A stretch of DNA of 13,511 bases from Bacillota bacterium (GTDB taxonomy: Bacteria; Bacillota; Clostridia; Lachnospirales; Lachnospiraceae). The stretch is taken from contig JAEWHU010000284.1 of NCBI GenBank assembly GCA_023387635.1, positions 1-13,511 of the forward strand, given 5' to 3'. Position numbers and translations under genes: made by a program. Of this stretch, positions 1 to 6,942 are shown piece by piece. How positions within the stretch are numbered: position 1 is the first letter of the stretch; each line of letters starts with the position of its first letter. The notes under the pieces were generated by a model that ran no database searches, was not told the DNA's origin, and saw only the letters and a list, made by a program, of their open reading frames with translations.

Positions 1-2
1 AT

Positions 3-971
3 ATTGAATCAACATATACAATACCTTGGTTAGAAGAACATTTACCATCTCCCGAACTATTAATCGTTATTCTTATACTCATAAATTCCTTATGTGTATT
101 TGTTATTTCCACCGCTAATTTTTCTAAAAAGTTGAAAATACAATTAGATCCACTATTAACAGCAACTAATGAAATAGCTGCACAAAATCTTGATTTTGAA
201 GTCGAACATTGTAATGTAAAAGAATTTGAAGATATTCTAAGTTCCTTTGATAACATGCGTAATAGTTTAAAATTATCTTTGGAGAAGCAATGGCAAGTGG
301 AACAATCCCAAAAAGATCAGATTGCTTCCATGGCCCATGACTTAAAAACTCCACTTACAATTATTCAAGGAAATCTTGATTTACTGACAGAAACAGAACT
401 AAATGAAGAGCAAAGTCGTTATTCAAAATATGCATTAGATAGTACGGAACAAATGAAGCAATATATCCAAACTCTAATTGATATTTCAAAGGCAGCAACG
501 GGTTATCAGATCAATATAAATCATGAAAATTTCTTAGAATTTTGGAATACTATTCTTAATCAAATTGAAATAATCTGTAAAATGAACAAAGTTGTATTAG
601 AACATCAAGAGGTAAATTTACCTCATTATTATCCTATGGATAAAATGTTATTAGAGAGAGGAATTATGAATGTTGTTTCTAATGCCATTGACTATGCTCC
701 TGATAATAGCTGTCTCTATGTAAAAGCAAGTACAGCAAATAATTTCTTAGAAATCAGTATTACTGATTGTGGGAATGGTTTTTCAGAAGAAGCCCTAAAA
801 CATGCAAATGAACGCTTTTACATGGGAGATTCCAGTCGTGGTTCAAGGCAGCATTTTGGTATGGGACTCTATATTACAGATAGTATCGTCAGACAACATA
901 ATGGGCAAATGATATTAGAGAATTCATCAGTAACTGGTGGAGCGTCTATAATTGTTAAATTACCAGTATAG
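3..971 (+). CDS. Sensor histidine kinase, 5'-truncated by the window edge
   Basis: The frame is open from base 3, so this is the last 322 residues of a larger membrane sensor kinase; the in-frame TTG at 132 is internal and not the start. Residues 1-18 look extracytoplasmic, about 19-38 form a hydrophobic transmembrane helix, and about 45-95 a HAMP-like linker. The dimerisation/phosphoacceptor motif SMAHDLKTPLT has its histidine at 112. An HATPase_c domain follows, with the N box near residue 227 (NVVSNAID), the G1 box DCGNG near 255-259 and the G2 box GMGL near 286-289. All residues needed for autophosphorylation are visible. The HDLKTPLT form is common in Firmicute kinases paired with a response regulator and often an ABC transporter for antimicrobial peptides. 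The partner genes would lie upstream outside the window, so the signal is unknown. A terminator follows, and the kinase does not belong to the sugar cluster. Confidence 0.93.
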   Translation: MESTYTIPWLEEHLPSPELLIVILILINSLCVFVISTANFSKKLKIQLDPLLTATNEIAAQNLDFEVEHCNVKEFEDILSSFDNMRNSLKLSLEKQWQVEQSQKDQIASMAHDLKTPLTIIQGNLDLLTETELNEEQSRYSKYALDSTEQMKQYIQTLIDISKAATGYQININHENFLEFWNTILNQIEIICKMNKVVLEHQEVNLPHYYPMDKMLLERGIMNVVSNAIDYAPDNSCLYVKASTANNFLEISITDCGNGFSEEALKHANERFYMGDSSRGSRQHFGMGLYITDSIVRQHNGQMILENSSVTGGASIIVKLPV

Positions 972-1013
972 GTAAAACTTCCTCATACCTAGCTTATTTT
1001 ATAAACTAAGAAA

Positions 1014-1053
1014 TCCTAGAATGATCAACTTTTCTCATTTGATTATTCTAGGA
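1014..1053. terminator. Bidirectional intrinsic terminator
   Basis: A 15-base arm (1014-1028, tcctagaatgatcaa) pairs with 1039-1053 (ttgattattctagga), with one G-T wobble and a 10-base loop. On the plus strand it is followed by cttttattt, which ends the histidine kinase transcript 42 bases after its stop. On the minus strand it is followed by a weaker T-rich stretch and sits about 30 bases after the stop of the convergent DUF4177 gene. It therefore probably serves both genes. Confidence 0.85.
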
Positions 1054-1084
1054 CTTTTATTTAACTCTTTTTATTTAACTCTAA

Positions 1085-1261
1085 TTATTTAGCTCTTTTG
1101 AAAACTAACATCATAATTGAACCTAAAGCTCCAATACATTGAAAGTTTACAAGTTCCCAACCGTCATTAGCGTGTTTTTCAAGTATTACATCGCATTTTC
1201 TTTTTAAAGAACGTTTGGTGTCAAAAATCGAATCAAATGTCTCAGTTTTGTACTCCCACAT
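1085..1261 (-). CDS. DUF4177-type small protein (58 aa)
   Basis: This short gene starts MWEYKTETFD and contains HANDGWELVNF followed by a C-terminal MLVFKR. That layout (aromatic N-terminal strand, a helix, a GWELV motif, then a strand ending in FKR) is the signature of the DUF4177 family, small proteins of unknown function usually 50-70 aa long. The ATG at 1261 is preceded by a near-perfect ribosome binding site, AGGAGG at 1267-1272 on the minus strand, five bases upstream of the start, which fixes the start and argues that the gene is real. The stop TAA at 1085-1087 is followed by the bidirectional terminator. The immediately upstream minus-strand remnant ends within this ribosome binding site, so the two were probably once one transcript. 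The biochemical role is unknown. The protein is compact, basic and lacks a membrane segment or signal peptide. Confidence 0.75.
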   Translation of the reverse strand: MWEYKTETFDSIFDTKRSLKRKCDVILEKHANDGWELVNFQCIGALGSIMMLVFKRAK

Positions 1262-1271
1262 AGTCTACCTC

Positions 1272-1538
1272 CTATTCATCCAATCCACGATAAAAACGTA
1301 TGTTAATATCATAATATTGAGCTTTTTAATATTCTATGATTTACTTATTTCATTGGTTTTCCTATAGATATCTTCTGGGTCTGTACCAATATCATCTTAT
1401 TATTTCCTTCTTACCGAATGATTTAACAATATCAGCTCTTCTATTTTTTGTCTTTCTACCAAGAGATTCAATGATAGAGCAAACATAAAAAATATTATTC
1501 TTGTCCTGCTCAATATAAAACATTAATTGTTTACTCCA
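1272..1538 (-). pseudogene. Decayed small ORF (frame-disrupted remnant)
   Basis: Reading the minus strand, a well-placed AGAAGG site precedes an ATG at 1538 that hits a stop at its third codon (ATG GAG TAA). Removing one G would give MSKQLMFYIEQ, which continues in the open frame 1523-1392 through LGRKTKNRRADIVKSFG to a TGA at 1392-1394. Protein-like sequence then continues in shifted frames: DIGTDPEDIYRKTNEISKS (1393-1334), then KAQYYDINIRFYRGLDE ending at the TAG 1272-1274. That last stop overlaps the ribosome binding site of the DUF4177 gene, as expected of a translationally adjacent gene pair. I infer a small cytoplasmic protein of about 85-90 aa (or two shorter ones) that has gathered at least a start-region frameshift and later lesions. 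The function is not known to me. The alternative is that only the 43-codon frame 1523-1392 is expressed. Confidence 0.4.
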
Positions 1539-1594
1539 TTTTACCTTCTCTTATAAAGATAATCAATAACTATATTCAATTAATATTGACTACA

Positions 1595-1662
1595 ATTTGA
1601 TGAATCATTATTACATAATAGATAATATGAAAATAATAAGCAAGCTCATACATTCATCAAAT
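1595..1662. repeat. Inverted repeat, 11-bp arms
   Basis: atttgatgaat at 1595-1605 is exactly complementary to attcatcaaat at 1652-1662, separated by 46 AT-rich bases. It lies in the gene-free stretch between the two minus-strand remnants. No target duplication or transposase is visible beside it. It may be a relic of a lost element or only a structured leader. Confidence 0.35.
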
Positions 1663-1666
1663 ACAA

Positions 1667-1702
1667 AACCAACTTAGACGCAGTATTATCATCCAGTTGG
1701 TT
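1667..1702 (-). terminator. Possible intrinsic terminator after the 100-codon ORF
   Basis: Perfect 8-bp arms aaccaact (1667-1674) and agttggtt (1695-1702) enclose a 20-base loop. On the minus strand the stem is followed directly by TTTTGTATTTG, a T-rich tail. It lies about 20 bases after the stop of the minus-strand reading frame ending at 1720 and could end transcription of that frame and of any read-through from the sugar cluster. The long loop makes it only a fair candidate. Confidence 0.4.
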
Positions 1703-1719
1703 CTAAGCTCTACCTTTAA

Positions 1720-2022
1720 CTAAATATTTAATATTATAATCCTTCTAGAACTTCTAGAGTATATTTTAACTTCATACTCTTTCCAGTCAAGGGAATCCAT
1801 AGGAGAATAAGGAATTGATTGAGGTTTTTCACCTACTATTTCAAGAAATTCAAAAATTTTTTCTATACTATCTTTATATGTTTCCTGGTCTACTATTACC
1901 TTCTTATATCCAGGTAAAAAATAAGATAATTCTTTTACAGTACCACCTGGAAAACGGAATGTTCCATCTTTCCCCGATGTTTCTAAGGAACCTTCTTGTG
2001 TTAAAGTAGGTTGTTCCGTCAT
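1720..2022 (-). CDS. Hypothetical protein, possibly a gene remnant (100 aa)
   Basis: This frame encodes a polar N-terminal segment (about residues 1-25, rich in T, E, G and S) and then a compact-looking domain with GTVKELSYFLPGY (28-40), an amphipathic stretch DSIEKIFEFLEIVGE and a beta-rich C-terminal end, EVKIYSRSSRRIIILNI. The ATG at 2022 has only a weak GAAGAA-like ribosome binding site, and the frame is open for 15 further codons upstream (rich in E, K, N and Q) to a stop, without a better start. Low-complexity polar sequence followed by a folded domain is typical of the C-terminal part of a larger membrane-anchored or exported protein. A truncated remnant is therefore as likely as a complete small protein. 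I do not recognise the family. It lies 81 bases after the last symporter gene on the same strand with no obvious terminator between, so read-through is possible. Confidence 0.45.
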   Translation of the reverse strand: MTEQPTLTQEGSLETSGKDGTFRFPGGTVKELSYFLPGYKKVIVDQETYKDSIEKIFEFLEIVGEKPQSIPYSPMDSLDWKEYEVKIYSRSSRRIIILNI

Positions 2023-2103
2023 ATCCGGTTGATTTTCTTCTTTTTGGTTATATTCTAGTTCTACTTTTTAGCAGAAATTTCTGTAACATTTAAATCAGAA
2101 AGG

Positions 2104-3591
2104 TCACTTGCTTTCCATTTCGTGCCTTCTCTCCTCCAAATCCGATTTCATTTTTTTACGCATTTCTCCATCAAGAGGATAAAAATGATAAATAGCAATT
2201 GTAATTACTGCTAATATAGACGGAATCAACCCTGAAATTAAAATAAAAGAATTTAACATATTGGGAATTGCGTATAATTCGCCAATGAACTCATCTTTCA
2301 CCGGATCAACATTGTAACCAATTATAATAAGAACGATACCAACAGAGGCTGATGCCAAAGCTGTTTGAGCCTTATTTATAAAGTTGCCCAATGTATAAAT
2401 GATACCATTTGCTACCTTACCAGTTTTCCATACAGCATAATCCATACATTCCATACCCATCAGATTTCCTGGTACAAAAATCATACCATTACAAAAAAGC
2501 ATGGTTGCAAGCAACATAAAGTATAAGAGAGCATTGTTTTCAAATAATCCATAAATGTTCAAAATAAAGGTTATAGCACCTACGGCCCCCATAATTCCAT
2601 AAGCCAATCTAAGAGTATTTAATGCTGACCCCAGTTTCTTTACTATCCAAGCTGAAATGATTGTTGCCAAGAGCATTGGTAATATTTGAAGTGCACCCAG
2701 AATCATTGTATATGTAGTAAACTTATTTCCATCAACAATTCCAGTGGCCTTGTCAACACAATAAGCCCATTTAATATAATAGGTTGTTGTCGCAAAAACC
2801 ATTGACCATATACAGCCGCCAAACAGGCTTGCAGACTGCATAATAAAAAATGGTTTATTAGTTTTAAACATAATTAAAATATCTCTTAGCGTTATCCTTG
2901 GGTTTCTAAATCTTCTAGTTTTATGAGGACCTTCTTTTACCATGGAAGCTCCTATTAATGAAACTATACTGATAGGAATAATAACTGCTATAGTTACTAC
3001 CGTAAAGGATGTATGTATATTATTGAAATAGGTATCAATACTCTTTACCATAGAAATAGCAAATGCGAAAGGAATTGTTACAAGCATATTTATTGCACGC
3101 GGCCACATTATCACTTTTACACGTATAATATCATCATTGGACAAAGTCTGCTTTAACGGTCCTTCTGCAAAGAAAGAGCTCCCAATATTATACATTATAT
3201 AGAATATCATAACCCAAACAACAGTTAGAATAGAATCTTTTGCTACTACTTGTGGTATGCTGTATAACATAATAATCGATATAGTAATTATTAATGTACT
3301 TAGCATGCAATACGGTTTATATTTTCCCCATTTCGTTGGCTTTGTATTATCCATCAGCCATCCTTGTATAGGGTCATCAAATGCATCAATAATACGACCG
3401 AGAAACAATACAATTGTACTAATACCAGCGGCACTTAAGGCTCCTTTGATGCCTGAATAGTCAGTGAGATACAGCATGAATAAACTGGCCATAAAGGATT
3501 GTGCCGCAGTCGTTGTCCACCCCATGGTCGACAAACCACATATCGTTTTAAAATCTTCCGGATATTGTTTCTTTTTACTTTCCTTTTCCAA
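2104..3591 (-). CDS. GPH-family sugar:cation symporter B (MelB/LacS type)
   Basis: A 495-aa polytopic membrane protein with about 12 hydrophobic segments, the normal size for glycoside-pentoside-hexuronide:cation symporters of the major facilitator superfamily. The family signature is clear near residues 66-93: RIIDAFDDPIQGWLMDNT followed by KWGKYKPY, the TM2 aspartates and loop that in MelB shape cation and sugar coupling. The protein ends in a short charged cytoplasmic tail (MRKKMKSDLEERR). The start is TTG at 3591, chosen because an AAGGAG site sits seven bases upstream; there is no suitable ATG nearby. It lies 98 bases after the GH2 gene on the same strand and is the last intact gene of the cluster. 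The adjacent GH2 suggests a galactoside or galactose-bearing oligosaccharide as substrate, but that is inference. Cation and substrate cannot be assigned from sequence alone. Confidence 0.9.
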   Translation of the reverse strand: MEKESKKKQYPEDFKTICGLSTMGWTTTAAQSFMASLFMLYLTDYSGIKGALSAAGISTIVLFLGRIIDAFDDPIQGWLMDNTKPTKWGKYKPYCMLSTLIITISIIMLYSIPQVVAKDSILTVVWVMIFYIMYNIGSSFFAEGPLKQTLSNDDIIRVKVIMWPRAINMLVTIPFAFAISMVKSIDTYFNNIHTSFTVVTIAVIIPISIVSLIGASMVKEGPHKTRRFRNPRITLRDILIMFKTNKPFFIMQSASLFGGCIWSMVFATTTYYIKWAYCVDKATGIVDGNKFTTYTMILGALQILPMLLATIISAWIVKKLGSALNTLRLAYGIMGAVGAITFILNIYGLFENNALLYFMLLATMLFCNGMIFVPGNLMGMECMDYAVWKTGKVANGIIYTLGNFINKAQTALASASVGIVLIIIGYNVDPVKDEFIGELYAIPNMLNSFILISGLIPSILAVITIAIYHFYPLDGEMRKKMKSDLEERRHEMESK

Positions 3592-3662
3592 GATAACTCT
3601 CCTTTTTTAATATCTATTTCTGTCATTTATAATCTTAGGCTTTCTCACTTCAAAGAAATTCA

Positions 3663-3683
3663 TAGCAAGTCTGCCACTTACTA
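3663..3683 (-). other. Small intercistronic hairpin between GH2 and symporter B
   Basis: tagcaagt (3663-3670) and acttacta (3676-3683) form an 8-bp stem (one G-T wobble) around a 5-base loop just after the GH2 stop. On the minus strand the following tail is only weakly T-rich (TGAATTTCTTTG). It is a poor terminator and more likely lowers downstream expression partly or stabilises the upstream message. Confidence 0.35.
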
Positions 3684-3689
3684 TATTTG

Positions 3690-6600
3690 TTATTTTGCAG
3701 AAATATTTTGAAAATTTAAAACAAAGTGTGCCTTATGTTCTACTCCTGCATTTAGCACATATGTATTATATAGTGAAGCCATTCCTGGTAAGTTACCACC
3801 AACACCACACATAGCCCCATCAATATTGAGCGTGGTCAAGTTATCATATTTAATATGATGACTGTGTGTTGCCTGTTCCAGTGACTGCTGTGTATAATTC
3901 CATGTGCTGAACAATAATCCCTTACCACTTAAATCCTTTACACCTAACTTCCATTGTCCATTATGTGAAAGCTCTAATTCCCTGACATCACACCTGGTTG
4001 CATTTTCTTGTGGACGCATGTACTTGTGCTCCAAATTTTGTACAGTAGAACTGTACCTAGATATTGGTGCACCGGTTTTACGATCTGCATAGCATTCATG
4101 AGGTCCACGGCCATACCAGCTGACATGGCTGAAATCAAATGGTAGCGTCATTTGCATCCCCACTCGAATCACTTCTATTCTTTTGGAACATATTTTCATT
4201 TCTATTTCCATCTCTCCTCCAGAATAAATACGATAAATAATATCTAGGTAACGACAGAGAGGATGTTTCCACTTCGTTTGAAGTACAATAGGTATACTGT
4301 CTGTGTCCAATATTTGTTGTTCAAAGCATAGATTACTTGAGTTCTTGCTCCACTGTTTCACGGGTACAAATGCACCTAACTGTGACACAAAATTTCCTAC
4401 CCCAATATCATTATCTGTTATTACCCTATCCAGATTGGGTATTACTGGTGCAAGCAGCATTTCTTCTCCTTTACATTTTGCTGATATTAAAATACCCTCT
4501 AAAAAAGTGTATGTAAATTCGTCACTTGCTATAATCTCCTTTTTATCACTGCGTGAAAGTGTCAGCTTTTTCTTCACATTTGCTGTCAATTTGGGAACCT
4601 CATATTTTCGAATAATATGTTGGTCAAAAGCTTGCTCATAACCAGCATCCGCCCATATGGTATCCTCTTTTAACAACCAATGAAACGTAATGATTAATTC
4701 ACCGTCATTCGGAAGGGAATTAACTGGTGTTATTACTATCTCCATCGAACTTTGAGGGGCAATTGTCTTCAATACCTCCTCAGCTATTTCACCTTCCTCT
4801 ACAAGAATGCCACTGCATTCAATCTTCCAAACCAGTCTATATGCAGGAATAATTGTGCTAAACATCTGGTTGTTACTAATCTGATAACGTCCGTTTACCA
4901 CATCTACACCATGAACACGCATGGTTTGATAACATTTCTTTACCTCATAAGCTGCTGGATGAAGTTGTCGATTTGCAGCTACAATACCATTTGCACAGAA
5001 TGCACCATCGCTTCCCTTTGATTTTTTTCCCTTAAATCCATATTCACTGTAAGATTCTTCGAAATCTACTCCATAAAGCCATTCATCACCCGACTGTGTT
5101 GCTTTATGTATAGATTGATCCACAAAATCCCATATATAACCACCACACATATGAGAGTACTTTTCAAACCCATCAATATACTCAGCAAAATTTCCCAGGC
5201 TATTCCCCATGCAATGTGCATATTCACACAGTAGTATGGGCATATCTGTATACATGTCACAGGTAATATCTTTATTATCAGCTACAAGACTATTCATGAA
5301 TGTATTAGTCAAACCAACTATTGGTTCCTGAAAACATAGCTTTTCGAATTCTATCTCGTTTGGATACATTCTACTGATTACATCGCTGCTTGCCTTGTCA
5401 TGCTCGCCTTCATAGTGGAATAGACGTGTACAATCCAATTTTTCTGCTGCTCTTCGCATTTTTGCAAAATTGTCTCCCTTACCAGCCTCATTTCCCAGAC
5501 TCCAAAATATGATTGAGCAATGGTTGCGGTCACGTAGAACCATACGTTCTATTCTATCGATACAGGGTTTTGTCCATTTTGCATCACTTAATGGAAGCTT
5601 TCTGCGTGCTCCATGGGATTCTAAATCAGCTTCATCCATGACAAGAATTCCGTACTCATCACACAAATCATATAACTGTGGATCATTTGGATAATGACTG
5701 GTACGTACTGAGTTAATATTTAGCTTCTTCATAATTTGCAAATCTTCTATATATCGTTCAGTAGGTACTGCCCAACCGTGATCTGGATCAAAATCATGAC
5801 GGTTGACTCCTCTTAGAATAAGTCTCTTTCCGTTTAAGTATAATACATTTCGCTTTATCTCAACTTTTCGAAAACCAAATCGAAATGCCTTATAGTATTT
5901 ATGACTGTTAACCTCCCATTCAATTAAAACTGTATAAAGGTTTGGTTGTTCGTGGCTCCATTTAGCTGGCTTTTTAACCAGAGTACTTAATTCAATCTCC
6001 GCTGATTGTTGGATTTCAAGACACTGTCGTCCTAATTCTATATTCAAGGAGGGAATTGATGCCTTAACCTGCATTGTTCCTGAACTTTGATAGTTTTTTA
6101 GATATAAAGATAAATTTACATTTGCATCTTGTAAATATTCATCAAATTCTGCAGTCATATAAAAATCACGTATTGTAATTTTAGGTTCCGCATACAAATA
6201 TACTTCTCGGTAAATACCACTGAAGAACCACATATCCTGATCTTCCAGATAAGTGCCGTCAGAATATCTCCAAACAATTGCTGTTACCTGGTTAATGCCT
6301 TCCTTAACTACATTCGTAACATTAAACTCATGTGGTGTCATCGACCCCTGTGAATATCCAACGTATTGACCATTGATATAAACTTCTATGGCTGCCTTTG
6401 CTGCACCAAAATGCAAAAATAACTCTTGCCCATTAAAATGTTCCGGTAATTCGAAGGTTCTTCGATATACTCCCACCTCTTGAAGCTCATGACTAATATG
6501 TGGAATCATCTTTTTTTTGGTATTAATTGCCTGAGGGTAAGAAGAAGCAAAATAATATGGCAAACCATATCCCTTCATTTGCCATACACTTGGGACTGTT

Positions 6601-6836
6601 ATCATGTCCCAACACGAATCATCTGTTTCTGCATTTGTTATTTTCGATGGCAATTCAGCGCCTTTTTGATAGTAAAATCTCCACTCTCCATTTAATGAAT
6701 ACTTAAATTTAGAGCTTTTAAAATTTACAGCTTCTGTTTCCGTATCATATGCAAAAGCTATTGCATGTCCATCTTCTTTATTCTGACTAATTATAGAAAG
6801 GTCTTCCCATTTCGGTAAATTATTTAGTTCCTCCAT
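3690..6836 (-). CDS. GH2 beta-galactosidase (LacZ type), 1048 aa
   Basis: A full-length LacZ-like enzyme (E. coli LacZ is 1023 aa). Domain order: N-terminal jelly-roll sugar-binding domain (about 45-215), immunoglobulin-like domain (about 220-325), catalytic TIM barrel (about 330-620), a linker sandwich domain and the C-terminal Bgal_small_N beta domain (about 770-1045). Active-site features are intact: DEADLESHG (401-409, metal and substrate site), SLGNEAG with acid/base E450, and ILLCEYAHCMGNSLG with nucleophile E538. It should hydrolyse terminal beta-D-galactosides with retention. Related GH2 enzymes can also act on alpha-L-arabinopyranosides. There is no signal peptide, so it acts in the cytoplasm. 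The ATG at 6836 has an AAGGAG site six bases upstream. It lies downstream of GH78 and upstream of symporter B; a hairpin in the gap before it may reduce its transcription relative to GH78. Confidence 0.95.
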   Translation of the reverse strand: MEELNNLPKWEDLSIISQNKEDGHAIAFAYDTETEAVNFKSSKFKYSLNGEWRFYYQKGAELPSKITNAETDDSCWDMITVPSVWQMKGYGLPYYFASSYPQAINTKKKMIPHISHELQEVGVYRRTFELPEHFNGQELFLHFGAAKAAIEVYINGQYVGYSQGSMTPHEFNVTNVVKEGINQVTAIVWRYSDGTYLEDQDMWFFSGIYREVYLYAEPKITIRDFYMTAEFDEYLQDANVNLSLYLKNYQSSGTMQVKASIPSLNIELGRQCLEIQQSAEIELSTLVKKPAKWSHEQPNLYTVLIEWEVNSHKYYKAFRFGFRKVEIKRNVLYLNGKRLILRGVNRHDFDPDHGWAVPTERYIEDLQIMKKLNINSVRTSHYPNDPQLYDLCDEYGILVMDEADLESHGARRKLPLSDAKWTKPCIDRIERMVLRDRNHCSIIFWSLGNEAGKGDNFAKMRRAAEKLDCTRLFHYEGEHDKASSDVISRMYPNEIEFEKLCFQEPIVGLTNTFMNSLVADNKDITCDMYTDMPILLCEYAHCMGNSLGNFAEYIDGFEKYSHMCGGYIWDFVDQSIHKATQSGDEWLYGVDFEESYSEYGFKGKKSKGSDGAFCANGIVAANRQLHPAAYEVKKCYQTMRVHGVDVVNGRYQISNNQMFSTIIPAYRLVWKIECSGILVEEGEIAEEVLKTIAPQSSMEIVITPVNSLPNDGELIITFHWLLKEDTIWADAGYEQAFDQHIIRKYEVPKLTANVKKKLTLSRSDKKEIIASDEFTYTFLEGILISAKCKGEEMLLAPVIPNLDRVITDNDIGVGNFVSQLGAFVPVKQWSKNSSNLCFEQQILDTDSIPIVLQTKWKHPLCRYLDIIYRIYSGGEMEIEMKICSKRIEVIRVGMQMTLPFDFSHVSWYGRGPHECYADRKTGAPISRYSSTVQNLEHKYMRPQENATRCDVRELELSHNGQWKLGVKDLSGKGLLFSTWNYTQQSLEQATHSHHIKYDNLTTLNIDGAMCGVGGNLPGMASLYNTYVLNAGVEHKAHFVLNFQNISAK

Positions 6837-6890
6837 TTTTTCTCCTTTTAATCAATCAATTCTACTTTCAAAACCTGTTCAATAAAACAC

Positions 6891-6924
6891 GGTGCCACTC
6901 CCATACAATACTGGAAGAAACACC
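6891..6924 (-). terminator. Terminator-like hairpin between GH78 and GH2
   Basis: On the minus strand GGTGTTTCTTCC (6924-6913) pairs with GGGAGTGGCACC (6902-6891) in a 12-position stem with one mismatch and three G-T wobbles, around a 10-base loop. It is followed by GTGTTTTATTG. It lies about 20 bases after the GH78 stop and about 54 bases before the GH2 start. It may be a leaky terminator that sets the GH78:GH2 ratio, or it may end one transcript, with a separate promoter for GH2 that I could not identify. Confidence 0.45.
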
Positions 6925-6942
6925 ACTAAACAGATTAAATCT

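Noticed and set aside
132..971. Complete 279-aa histidine kinase starting at TTG 132
   Set aside because: The frame is open to the window start, and the upstream codons encode a transmembrane helix expected of a sensor kinase, so the gene is longer and only truncated by the window.
3435..3626. 63-codon minus-strand frame overlapping the start of symporter B
   Set aside because: It is an out-of-frame shadow of the symporter gene, lacking a ribosome binding site of its own and any recognisable protein pattern.
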